Assembly: GCF_003171675.1 (NCBI RefSeq)
Contig: NZ_QFZQ01000001.1
Span: forward strand, 124,001-188,000
Reading direction: 5' to 3'
DNA from: Reichenbachiella versicolor
GTDB taxonomy: Bacteria; Bacteroidota; Bacteroidia; Cytophagales; Cyclobacteriaceae
DNA length: 64,000 bases
In this document: one piece after another, positions 37,449 to 45,317 of the stretch
Layout of the letters: every line of letters starts with the position of its first letter
How positions within the stretch are numbered: position 1 is the stretch's first letter
The notes under the pieces: generated by a model
The model's input: the letters and a program-made list of their open reading frames with translations, nothing else
Told to the model about the DNA's origin: nothing
The model's database searches: none
Made by a program: the position numbers and the translations under genes

Positions 37449-40244
37449 ATGATAAAAAGACTAACAATTTGTCTAGCACTATTGGTGACAGGCATGGTAG
37501 AAACACAAGCGCAAGAGGCGTTTTTTAAAAAATTACAGTCAGAAAGAGTTGAGTCTGATAATACAGTTATTTGGACGACTCAGGTATCCCCAGGTAATGC
37601 AGGATATGCCAATTTCATTCGTTACCATCCTACTATACCAGGTAAGGTGGCACTATCACAAGATATGTGGAACCATTACCAAAGTGATAATAATGGTAGT
37701 AGATGGTATAGTACTGTCGATTATGATGGAGATGGTCGATTTGGGCGTATGCTGGATGTAGAATGGTGTCTAAATGACCCTAAGACAGCTATTTCAATCT
37801 CGACTTCTGAGCTTTGGGTTTCGAGAGATACGGCACGTAGTTTTCAATTAGTCTTGAATTGTCCTTGGTATAAAAAGGATAAAGATGGATCGGATAAGGA
37901 TAGCTGGAGAAAGAAAGTAGCGGCTGTAGCCATTGACCCTAACCAATCCGATACATGGTTTGTTGCTGGCGGAGGCCATGTTCGTGGAATGGACTGGATG
38001 TCTACTATGAAAAGCGCCAATGCAGCCAATCCTCATGGCAAAGAAACTGAAGGAGAAGGTAAGCTTTGGAAAACAACCGATGCAGGTAAAAGTTGGGAGT
38101 TGATCAACTCAGGGATACACGAAAAAGCCCAAATTGGCAGAATCATTGTTCATCCCAAAAACTCAAAGCAAGTCTTTGCAGCTTCTACATATGGGCTCTA
38201 TAAGTCTGACAATGGAGGCAAAAGCTGGAAACAGATCGGTGCTAAATCCTTCAATAGCAATGTGATAATGGATATGGACTATTATTATGATGCTTCAAGT
38301 GGTGATTTTATCCTTTATCTCATTGATCAGATTCAATATTTACCGGATAGTAAAACAACCAAATGTATTGGAGGTGTTTATACAAGTAGTAATGAAGGCA
38401 AGTCATGGAAGAAAATTAACGGTAATCTGGGATTGGATATTAATCAATTATCAGGTGGAGTACCTAAGAGCTATTATGGATTCATCAGTAGGTGGTTTGG
38501 TATCAAACCAGCCGAAGCCAAAAAACTATACCCAGAATTACCAACTGATGCATTGCAGTATTTCAACTCATTGAGTACTGACCCAAGTATGAAAGGTAGA
38601 GTCTATATAGGGTTCGATGACCCACATCAAAAGAAGTCGATTGTGCCAGGGAGACTTTGGGTGACTGAGGACAATGGCAATAGATGGACCAACACAGCGA
38701 GATTATTTACTCATGTTTGGGAAAATGATAAGGATTACTGGGAATCTAGAGGTAACCCTTGGCATGAAAATATGGAGGCAGGCCACGAACATCACCCGAT
38801 ACAGTGGGGAGGTATTTATCCGATTAGAGCTAACAGAGGTTTTGATGTTGGGGCAGATGGTAGTGTAATGATGTTAAATGGTCATAACACTTTTCTGAGT
38901 ACCAATGCTGGTAAGAGCTGGAAGCAATGTGACGAAGACTATAGTGCGTCAGGTTCGATAATAGGTCATGGTAATAGCAATATGTGTGCTTTAACTATCA
39001 CGCAGGACAAACGAGATAGCATTACTCTTTTGGGAGCTGCAGAGCACTGTCTTTGGATACCAACTGACGAGAGTCAGGATGATAGAATTGCGATCAAGTA
39101 CGTCAATACTGCTCCAGAGACAGTTTCTAACATTGTTTTTGATCCCTATGATAGTCAGACTGCTTACCTGACCTCAAATAGACAAAAAGATAAAGAGCAC
39201 ATATTTAAGTCAACAGATGGAGGAGAAACTTGGAAGATTCATGGCGTAGCTACTCCAGCATCCAAAACTTGGCTTGATGATTTTTATACTAATGGACTGA
39301 CTATAGACCCAATCAATAATCAATACATGTACCATGGGGTCACAAGAATTGTCAATAAGAAAAGGTTGAAAGAAGGTGGTTTCTTCAGATCAGAAGATGG
39401 TGGAAAGACTTTTCAAGCTAGTAATGTAGGTCTACCATCTCCAGTTCGGGTCAATGACGTGCAATTTGATCCAAGAGATAATTCTTGCCAATCGCTATTC
39501 ATCGCGGCAGAGTATAGCAATTTCGCGTACCATGGTCCAACGGCTGAGGGAGGTTTATTTCATTCCTCTAATCGAGGCGAGTCTTGGACAAGAGTAAATA
39601 CACCGGATCAGGTGAAGGGTGTACAATTTGTATACTTTGATCATACCAACCGAATGTATATTACCACAGGTTACAGAGGAGGTGGTGCCGGAGTGTGGTA
39701 CTCAGACGACTTTGGAAAAAATTGGACAAAAGTATTCGGCTATGCGGGAGTAGATGTAATTGATGTTTCTCCATTTGATCATAATATGATTGTACTAGGC
39801 AATAGATACGGTAAGAAAAATCCAGGCGTCTATATCAGTCGAGACAGAGGCGAAACATGGTCAAAATGTAATAAGGACATCATTTTGCCTCAGGTGATCG
39901 AAGATGTAAAGTTCGATATTCTAGACCCAAGCAAAATGTGGATAGCTACTAAGGGTACAGGATTTTATAGAGGTGAATTAGAGAATGGAGGTAAGGTACA
40001 GGTAGTCGATATAAGACAACGATCTATCAAGTTCACTAATAAGGAATCAAAGCAATTGCATGCCGATTTTGTGAGCCCTCAATACAGTGAAAAGTCTGTT
40101 CTATGGAAGTCTGCCAACGATGCTATTGCAAAAGTTAATGATAAAGGAGAAGTGATTCCAGTCAGCAAGGGGCAAACTAAGATCTGGGCAACTACGACGG
40201 ATGGTAGGTTTTCGGATTACACTATAGTTACAGTGATGCCTTAA
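37449..40244 (+). CDS. Secreted BNR/sortilin-like beta-propeller with C-terminal BIG2 domain
   Basis: 931 residues with a signal peptide (about 1-21). Many Asp-box (BNR) repeats are visible, such as TTDAGKSWELINSG, SDNGGKSWKQIG, STDGGETWKIHG, SEDGGKTFQASN and SRDRGETWSKCN, spread over about 850 residues in the manner of two-propeller GH74/VPS10-type proteins. The last ~80 residues form a BIG2 Ig-like domain (VLWKSANDAIAKVNDKGEVI). GH74 is a xyloglucanase family, but Asp-box propellers also include lyases and binding proteins. It has its own leader and upstream terminator. Most likely a surface enzyme or glycan-binding protein of the same locus. Confidence 0.72.
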   Translation: MIKRLTICLALLVTGMVETQAQEAFFKKLQSERVESDNTVIWTTQVSPGNAGYANFIRYHPTIPGKVALSQDMWNHYQSDNNGSRWYSTVDYDGDGRFGRMLDVEWCLNDPKTAISISTSELWVSRDTARSFQLVLNCPWYKKDKDGSDKDSWRKKVAAVAIDPNQSDTWFVAGGGHVRGMDWMSTMKSANAANPHGKETEGEGKLWKTTDAGKSWELINSGIHEKAQIGRIIVHPKNSKQVFAASTYGLYKSDNGGKSWKQIGAKSFNSNVIMDMDYYYDASSGDFILYLIDQIQYLPDSKTTKCIGGVYTSSNEGKSWKKINGNLGLDINQLSGGVPKSYYGFISRWFGIKPAEAKKLYPELPTDALQYFNSLSTDPSMKGRVYIGFDDPHQKKSIVPGRLWVTEDNGNRWTNTARLFTHVWENDKDYWESRGNPWHENMEAGHEHHPIQWGGIYPIRANRGFDVGADGSVMMLNGHNTFLSTNAGKSWKQCDEDYSASGSIIGHGNSNMCALTITQDKRDSITLLGAAEHCLWIPTDESQDDRIAIKYVNTAPETVSNIVFDPYDSQTAYLTSNRQKDKEHIFKSTDGGETWKIHGVATPASKTWLDDFYTNGLTIDPINNQYMYHGVTRIVNKKRLKEGGFFRSEDGGKTFQASNVGLPSPVRVNDVQFDPRDNSCQSLFIAAEYSNFAYHGPTAEGGLFHSSNRGESWTRVNTPDQVKGVQFVYFDHTNRMYITTGYRGGGAGVWYSDDFGKNWTKVFGYAGVDVIDVSPFDHNMIVLGNRYGKKNPGVYISRDRGETWSKCNKDIILPQVIEDVKFDILDPSKMWIATKGTGFYRGELENGGKVQVVDIRQRSIKFTNKESKQLHADFVSPQYSEKSVLWKSANDAIAKVNDKGEVIPVSKGQTKIWATTTDGRFSDYTIVTVMP

Positions 40245-40377
40245 TCGGTATCTAAAATAGTAGTAAAATCCACCCTTGATCAGAGATACTATGTTCTCAT
40301 GATAAATATTAAAAAGTAGGTTCTTTGGAAAAGGTTTTTAGCAGAAGACCAAAGAATAAAAAGAAAACGAAGTAGAA

Positions 40378-42225
40378 ATGAAACATATGAGATTATTTAT
40401 TCTGGTATGTCTAGGACTATTCCTATTTAAGGATGGAGCCCTAGCCAAACAAAATAAACAACAACCAAACATCCTGTGGATCGTGACGGATGATCACAGG
40501 TATGATGCAGTAAGAGCATTCAACAAGATGCTACACGGTCGTGAGATGAGTGAATTGGGTTATGTCGAATCACCCAATATCGACAAGCTGACAGAGATGG
40601 GAACTACATTTGTCAACTCATATTGCCACTCGGCGGTATGTGCACCATCTAGAGCAGCGATGCATTATGGACGATATCCTTTCAGAACGGGCGTATATGC
40701 CTTCGAATATCACAACAACAATCTTGATCATTGCAAGCCGACGCTTCCAGAGCAAATGGCTGATTTAGGGTATCAAACTTTTCACGTGGGTAAACTAGGA
40801 GTACGAATCAAGACTATTACAGCCGAAGGAAAAACTAAGGCACATCCTATTTATCAAAATGATGTTAGTTTCAAGCAGATGGCAAAGGATGGTATGACTG
40901 ATTGGGGTAAGGATTGGTTCAGAACATTTGAAGGAGAAAAGCTAGAAAAGCCTATCAAAAACCTAGTATTCTTTGTGTCTCCTGATGGAACATTTGAATA
41001 CAACTCTACAGAGCTGGAAAGACAAAAACCTGAGTTTGCAGGTATGAGTGAGGAAGTGCTTAAGAAATACGACCTTCTACGTATCTACAACGAAAAGAAA
41101 GGGAAACATTTGGATAAGGGAATGATTCTAGCCGGTGTTAGTTCTCAGCCTGCTGGCAAAACTAGAGATGGTTATTACAATAAAGTATTAATTGATTATC
41201 TCAACAATACTGATCCTAAGTTTAAAGTCGGTTCGCAAACAGTAAATGGTCTGGAGGCTGATAAGCCACTCTTCGTACACTTGGGATATGATTTTCCACA
41301 CACACCAGTGATTCCTCCAAAGAGCTATAGAGATCGATTCCAAAAGTATAAATACGATGTGCCTGAGTTTGATGAGAAGGAACTTGAACTTATGCCAAGG
41401 CAAATTCAAGGTTATAGAAAACAGGCTGAAACGGATCATTTCTCAGATGAGGAAAAGCAGAAGATGGTTCAGGATTACTATGCATTCTGTGCCTATGGTG
41501 ACGATTTGATAGGAAAGTCGACAGAGGCGTTTATCAAATACAGTGAAGATCGTAATCAGCCTTGGACTATTGTCTATGTGAATGGTGATCATGGTTGGAA
41601 ACTGAACGATAAAGGAGCAGTCTCAAAGTGTACTCCTTGGGATGTAGATACGCACAATCCGATAGTGATCGTATCGTCTGATAAAAAGAAATTTCCTCCG
41701 GGAAAAGTAGTCAAAGACTATACTGAGTTCGTAGATATTGCGCCTACTATACTAGCTGATGGTGGTGCTAATTTGAAAAGCAAACAGTTCGCCTATCTAG
41801 ATGGAATGGATATGGCGGAAGTAGCAGCTGGAAAAGCACCTATTCGTGATTATATCATTGGTGAAAGTCATGCGGCTACCGGACCTAGAGCATTTATCAG
41901 GACGAAAGAGTTTGTCTTTTCAATGCAAACTAGGCCTTGGAAAAAGAATCAAGAGAATTTGGACTGGGCTAGAAAAGCGAACTTGGATCAGATTGATCCA
42001 GCGTTGTATGATATGGTCAATGACCCTAAGGAAACCAATAATCTAGCTTTTGATAAAAAGTATAAGGCTATCACTGAGGCGATGAGAGAAAAACTCACCA
42101 ATATTATCTTCGACGAGCGGGTCGAAGTGGATTGGGAAAAGTGGGGTAGTGGTACTAAATCATATAAGAGTAAGAATATACCAGATGCTCATGACTATAA
42201 ATTAGACCTTCCGGGAGTCATGTGA
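40378..42225 (+). CDS. S1-family sulfatase (divergent)
   Basis: 615 residues, signal peptide about 1-23. The signature CAPSRAAMHYGRYPF has Cys88 as formylglycine site, and ILWIVTDDHRYDAVRAF gives the first metal ligands; YVNGDHGWKLNDKG carries the second set. It is longer and quite different from the other three sulfatases in the locus, with an insertion between about residues 140 and 260 that could shape a substrate pocket, so it probably hits a different sulfate position. It closes the carbohydrate locus: a strong terminator follows 26 bp after its stop. Confidence 0.9.
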   Translation: MKHMRLFILVCLGLFLFKDGALAKQNKQQPNILWIVTDDHRYDAVRAFNKMLHGREMSELGYVESPNIDKLTEMGTTFVNSYCHSAVCAPSRAAMHYGRYPFRTGVYAFEYHNNNLDHCKPTLPEQMADLGYQTFHVGKLGVRIKTITAEGKTKAHPIYQNDVSFKQMAKDGMTDWGKDWFRTFEGEKLEKPIKNLVFFVSPDGTFEYNSTELERQKPEFAGMSEEVLKKYDLLRIYNEKKGKHLDKGMILAGVSSQPAGKTRDGYYNKVLIDYLNNTDPKFKVGSQTVNGLEADKPLFVHLGYDFPHTPVIPPKSYRDRFQKYKYDVPEFDEKELELMPRQIQGYRKQAETDHFSDEEKQKMVQDYYAFCAYGDDLIGKSTEAFIKYSEDRNQPWTIVYVNGDHGWKLNDKGAVSKCTPWDVDTHNPIVIVSSDKKKFPPGKVVKDYTEFVDIAPTILADGGANLKSKQFAYLDGMDMAEVAAGKAPIRDYIIGESHAATGPRAFIRTKEFVFSMQTRPWKKNQENLDWARKANLDQIDPALYDMVNDPKETNNLAFDKKYKAITEAMREKLTNIIFDERVEVDWEKWGSGTKSYKSKNIPDAHDYKLDLPGVM

Positions 42226-42250
42226 TTAACTAAATGAGTTATTAAGATTA

Positions 42251-42298
42251 AAAGCGTCCATCTGATAAGCTGTTTCCAGCTTGCTAGATGGACGCTTT
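42251..42298 (+). terminator. Strong terminator at the end of the carbohydrate locus
   Basis: AAAGCGTCCATCT (42251-42263) pairs perfectly with AGATGGACGCTTT (42286-42298); an inner AAGCTG/CAGCTT stem extends the hairpin. It marks the 3' boundary of the locus. Confidence 0.8.
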
Positions 42299-42416
42299 AC
42301 ATTTTAGGGGGTATACTAAAACTAAAGGAGTCAATATTAAAGATCATTGAAACTGTTTGACTTATTCGTTAGATTTAGAATAGTGATTTTCATTTGATTA
42401 TTAACTGATTCCCGAA

Positions 42417-42962
42417 ATGAATAAGAACATCCTTAAAGCCATTGGCCTCTTGGTTACAATTGGACTACTTTCATATATATCTACATTTTTTGTCTCTTCT
42501 AAAATTGATTATTACTACCAAGGTGAAAAGTTTAGACTAGATACCGAAGAAGGGTTTACAACCGAGCAGGTCTCAGAATTGGCTAGGTTATGTAAAGGAA
42601 TAGTCCCCAAGTCTTCATTTGAAAATAGAAAAGATTACATTGACTATCACGGTGAATGCATAGTCAGAGGATATGGATCTTCTCACTCAGGGGATAATAC
42701 CGAGGTAGGTCATTTTTCCTTCATTGGGATCAAAGTTCCTATTGACCGCAGTGAACGAGTTTTCTTTTATTGCAATCCTAAGGGGACTGATGCTTATTAT
42801 TTTGTTCATGAGATTTTAAGGTACAAAGGGGTAAACTATAAGTTTGTTACAAAAAATGATTCGCTATACATTATGAATCATAGTATGACCGTTTGCTTGG
42901 ATTCGATTCCTTTTGATATCAATGATTTGCCTTATCAACCAGCACTAACTGCCCAACTCTAA
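42417..42962 (+). CDS. Membrane-anchored hypothetical protein, 181 aa
   Basis: No family recognised. One N-terminal membrane helix (about 8-28: IGLLVTIGLLSYISTFFV) anchors a soluble part of about 150 residues, probably in the periplasm. It contains four cysteines (in RLCKG, HGECIV, FYCNPKG and TVCLDS) that could form two disulfides. It is 12 bp upstream of the HupE/UreJ gene and likely cotranscribed with it. Confidence 0.6.
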   Translation: MNKNILKAIGLLVTIGLLSYISTFFVSSKIDYYYQGEKFRLDTEEGFTTEQVSELARLCKGIVPKSSFENRKDYIDYHGECIVRGYGSSHSGDNTEVGHFSFIGIKVPIDRSERVFFYCNPKGTDAYYFVHEILRYKGVNYKFVTKNDSLYIMNHSMTVCLDSIPFDINDLPYQPALTAQL

Positions 42963-42974
42963 TATATCCTGATC

Positions 42975-43541
42975 ATGAAACCAACTATTGTACTAATTGC
43001 TCTTATGCTTCCACTTACCGCAATGGGACATGATGTCACTGTGGCAGGGAGTTTTCATTCTGGTCTTTTGCACCCTGTATTCGGTTTGGATCACCTTTTG
43101 ACCTTTTTATGCTTTGCTTTTCTAGGTAATCAGAATGACATTTCTTGGAATGTTCTTTTTGTTTTAGTCGTATCGATGTTTCTCGGAACTATTATTGGAT
43201 TTCAATCTTCCTACATATCTTATATTGAGTATGCTATAGGTGTATCTGTAATTGTTTCAGGCCTAGTGGTAGGATATGATAAAAAGTTGAAGCACGCTCT
43301 TGTTTATATTCTGGCATCTGTATTTGCCATCTTTCATGGGTATGCTCATGGAGTAGAAATGCCTTACAAAGAAATGGCCTTTGAGTTCGTGGCAGGATTT
43401 TTAACAGGCTTATCTATTATTTATGGGATTGGTATTTTGATCTGGAGTGTTTTGCAGAAGAGTGCTAGTTTGAGGTTTATCAAATGGCTGGGGTGGGGAG
43501 TTTTTGCATGGGGAGTTTATGCGTTTGTTTTCCTTTATTAA
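42975..43541 (+). CDS. HupE/UreJ-family membrane protein
   Basis: 188 residues with a signal peptide and about six membrane helices. Family landmarks are GSFHSGLLHPVFGLDHLLTF near the N-terminus and FAIFHGYAHGVEMP before the last helices, with conserved histidines that probably bind metal. HupE and UreJ proteins are thought to be nickel (or cobalt) permeases of the inner or outer envelope. No urease or hydrogenase gene is nearby. The final ~200 bp of this gene occur again at 45010-45212 as a fragment with the substitutions S to G, R to K and I to V. Confidence 0.85.
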   Translation: MKPTIVLIALMLPLTAMGHDVTVAGSFHSGLLHPVFGLDHLLTFLCFAFLGNQNDISWNVLFVLVVSMFLGTIIGFQSSYISYIEYAIGVSVIVSGLVVGYDKKLKHALVYILASVFAIFHGYAHGVEMPYKEMAFEFVAGFLTGLSIIYGIGILIWSVLQKSASLRFIKWLGWGVFAWGVYAFVFLY

Positions 43542-43571
43542 CCTTTACATAATCAGGTACGGTAAGTTGCT
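43339..43571 (+). repeat. Direct repeat, left copy (3' end of the HupE/UreJ gene plus 30 bp)
   Basis: 233 bp from GGTATGCTCATGG to GGTAAGTTGCT are repeated at 45010-45241 with three substitutions and one 1-bp deletion by eye. The left copy belongs to the intact gene. The 1438 bp between the copies carry the endonuclease V, immunity and toxin-tail sequences. In 43572-43755, upstream of endonuclease V, I see no convincing gene. Confidence 0.92.
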
Positions 43572-43755
43572 ATCGATCTGGTCATCAGAAATACCAAAAC
43601 CAAGTAAGCTTATTCATAGTGATATAATCTTAGTTTTTATAATTTTATGCCTTGTAAAACTGCTTTGCTGCCATGCAGTAGTATGACAAGAACACATACT
43701 ATTCGCGCTCGATGCTATAATTACTAAAGTTAAACTTAAATCAATATAGTCTTTC

Positions 43756-44271
43756 TTGATCTATTGCTTTGATACATTCTATCGAGAAGATTGCGCCAAA
43801 ACTGCTGTAGTAGGCATTGAAGATTGGTATTCTCCTGAACCTGCATTTGAACTCACAGATACTATTAGTGAAGTCAATGACTATGAAAGTGGTGCTTTCT
43901 ACAAAAGGGAACTCCCTTGTCTTTTGAGTATTATTGACAAAATAAACCTTGACCCTTTAAAGGATATCCTAGTCATTGACGGTTATGTATTCTTATCAGA
44001 CGAAGGAAAAATAGGACTCGGAGGGTATCTATACAATGAACTCAAAACTAAAGTACCAATCATTGGTGTCGCTAAAAACAATTTCTTCACACTAAATAAA
44101 TTAAAAAAAACTATCTTCCGGGGCGGTAGTAAAAAGCCTTTATTTATAACAGTCTTAGGGTTTGATTTACAAATAGCTAGTGAAAAAATAATCAGCATGC
44201 ACGGTGATTTTAGAATGCCTACTATTCTCAAATTGGTAGATCAAAAGTGTAGAGATATTAGTTCGCAATAA
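43756..44271 (+). CDS. Endonuclease V family protein (short Bacteroidota type)
   Basis: 171 residues. Family residues are visible: Asp6 in YCFDTFY, Glu52 in AFYKRELPCLL (equivalent to the REYPALL segment of E. coli Nfi), Asp75 in LVIDGYVFL (equivalent to FVDGHG), and the IGVAK, PLFITVLGF and RMPTILKLVDQ motifs. Endonuclease V cuts the strand near deoxyinosine in DNA or inosine in RNA, products of adenine deamination. The start appears to be TTG at 43756 because a stop lies three codons upstream, so the start is uncertain. It sits between the two repeat copies and ends 4 bp from the convergent immunity gene, next to deaminase-toxin remnants. Confidence 0.82.
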   Translation: MIYCFDTFYREDCAKTAVVGIEDWYSPEPAFELTDTISEVNDYESGAFYKRELPCLLSIIDKINLDPLKDILVIDGYVFLSDEGKIGLGGYLYNELKTKVPIIGVAKNNFFTLNKLKKTIFRGGSKKPLFITVLGFDLQIASEKIISMHGDFRMPTILKLVDQKCRDISSQ

Positions 44272-44275
44272 ATTA

Positions 44276-44686
44276 TCACCCATTAACTCTTTCGGCTTTT
44301 ACTATTTCTAATCCCTCAAATGTTACTTCCCAAACGCCATAAATGTCTTGATATAATTTCCCACTAAGAGAATAATTTCTAATATACTTAATTACCTCGC
44401 CATCTCCACTTAATTGAAAACCAGTAAACATATATTCGAAAAAAATACTTTCAAGCTCTTCTTTACTTAAGAAGTCAATTTCTTTTACAAGACTAAAAAG
44501 CTTGGCTTGAGCAGCAGTCTCTAAATAGTTTGAATTACTTTGAATTTTACTTATTATACTATTTAATAACCTGAATGATACTTTATTGTATTCATCATCC
44601 GTCAAAAAATAAGACTCATAAATCCACGCTTGATGTGATTCATAGTATTCAAATTTTTCTTTTCCTATCATAACCGCACTAATCAT
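44276..44686 (-). CDS. Probable immunity protein for a deaminase-type toxin
   Basis: 136 residues (or 131 from the second ATG), acidic, soluble, without signal peptide. I recognise no named family. The call rests on context: the start codon overlaps the last codons of a toxin tail (44679-44843) on the same strand, the typical toxin-then-immunity order of polymorphic toxin loci. The protein has helices in the first two thirds (LLNSIISKIQSNSNYLETAA) and a beta-rich end (GVWEVTFEGLEIVKAE). It would stay in the cytosol and bind the matching toxin domain. Confidence 0.5.
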   Translation of the reverse strand: MISAVMIGKEKFEYYESHQAWIYESYFLTDDEYNKVSFRLLNSIISKIQSNSNYLETAAQAKLFSLVKEIDFLSKEELESIFFEYMFTGFQLSGDGEVIKYIRNYSLSGKLYQDIYGVWEVTFEGLEIVKAERVNG

Positions 44687-44843
44687 TACCTATTACTTTT
44701 AGTCCATCTGTAAAATGCCAACAATTTACACAGCGGGGTGGTGAAGCATTTTCAGCTATGTGTAATTTTTTATTGTATAATAAAAAATCTTGTAAATCTG
44801 ATTCGGTAAAACTACCACCCCTAGCTTTAATAGCTTTATCCAT
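44679..44843 (-). pseudogene. Truncated C-terminal tail of a YwqJ-like deaminase toxin
   Basis: 54 codons from a possible ATG at 44843; the frame stays open about 22 codons further upstream before a stop, and no full toxin gene exists here. The tail contains MDKAIKARGGSF, SDLQDFLLYNKKLHIAEN, and SPPRCVNCWHFTDGLKVIGN. The PPRC..C...T.G....G ending is like the zinc-binding end of YwqJ-family deaminase toxins, and the residues just before (REVVAMDKAIKAR) resemble the family's HAEV helix with the histidine changed. Without the N-terminal half it cannot fold as a complete deaminase. Family call from memory of the motif, not from a search. Confidence 0.55.
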
Positions 44844-44848
44844 AGCAA

Positions 44849-44947
44849 CTACTTCCCTGTTATTCGCTCTTTTGTCTCTTTGTGAAGAAGTATTTCTCCA
44901 CTTTCGTCATAATCTTCTTCCAAATCGTTTGTCCAATATCGAAACAT
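44849..44947 (-). pseudogene. Fragment of a second immunity-like gene (32 codons)
   Basis: An ATG at 44947 opens a 32-codon frame, acidic (NDLEEDYDESGEI), ending at TAG where the sequence passes into the toxin tail of the next module. It starts 4 bp after the stop of another toxin tail (44952-45009). This repeats the tail-then-immunity order, so it is likely the 5' remnant of an older immunity gene. Confidence 0.4.
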
Positions 44948-44951
44948 GTTA

Positions 44952-45009
44952 TTAACCATTGCCTATCACTTTAACTCCATCCGCCATATGCCAACAATTT
45001 ACATAACGT
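44952..45009 (-). pseudogene. Remnant of a second deaminase-toxin tail
   Basis: Only the last ~18 codons remain (RYVNCWHMADGVKVIGNG then stop), clearly homologous to the end of the tail at 44679-44843 (RCVNCWHFTDGLKVIGND). The first of the two cysteines is a tyrosine here, so the zinc site is lost. It breaks off exactly where the HupE/UreJ repeat begins at 45010. Confidence 0.55.
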
Positions 45010-45241
45010 GGTATGCTCATGGAGTAGAAATGCCTTACAAAGAAATGGCCTTTGAGTTCGTGGCAGGATTTTTAACAGGCTTATCTATTATTTATGGGAT
45101 TGGTATTTTGATCTGGGGTGTTTTGCAGAAGAGTGCTAGTTTGAAGTTTGTCAAATGGCTGGGGTGGGGAGTTTTTGCATGGGGAGTTTATGCGTTTGTT
45201 TTCCTTTATTAACCTTTAATAATCAGGTACGGTAAGTTGCT
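45010..45241 (+). repeat. Direct repeat, right copy (orphan 3' end of a HupE/UreJ gene)
   Basis: 232 bp nearly identical to 43339-43571. It encodes the last 67 residues of HupE (YAHGVEMP to VFLY, stop at 45212) without the first two thirds or a start of its own, so it is a pseudogene fragment. Its join with the toxin-tail remnant at 45009/45010 marks one end of the inserted or rearranged segment. Confidence 0.92.
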
Positions 45242-45317
45242 TTGTGCTCTCAGTAAAAAAATCAATATCGATTCTCCTATATTCTAATAGTTTTGTTGAT
45301 CTGAACGAGAATCAACA

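Noticed and set aside
37844-38036. Two small minus-strand frames inside the BNR propeller gene
   Set aside because: Shadow frames in a conserved coding region with no independent signals.
44947-45212. Intact 88-codon plus-strand protein at the right HupE copy
   Set aside because: Its first 22 codons are antisense to toxin and immunity remnants; only the HupE-derived part is real, so it is a fragment.
43339-45241. Insertion sequence or integrase-type island flanked by the HupE repeats
   Set aside because: No transposase, integrase or terminal inverted repeats are visible between the copies; kept instead as an unexplained duplication.
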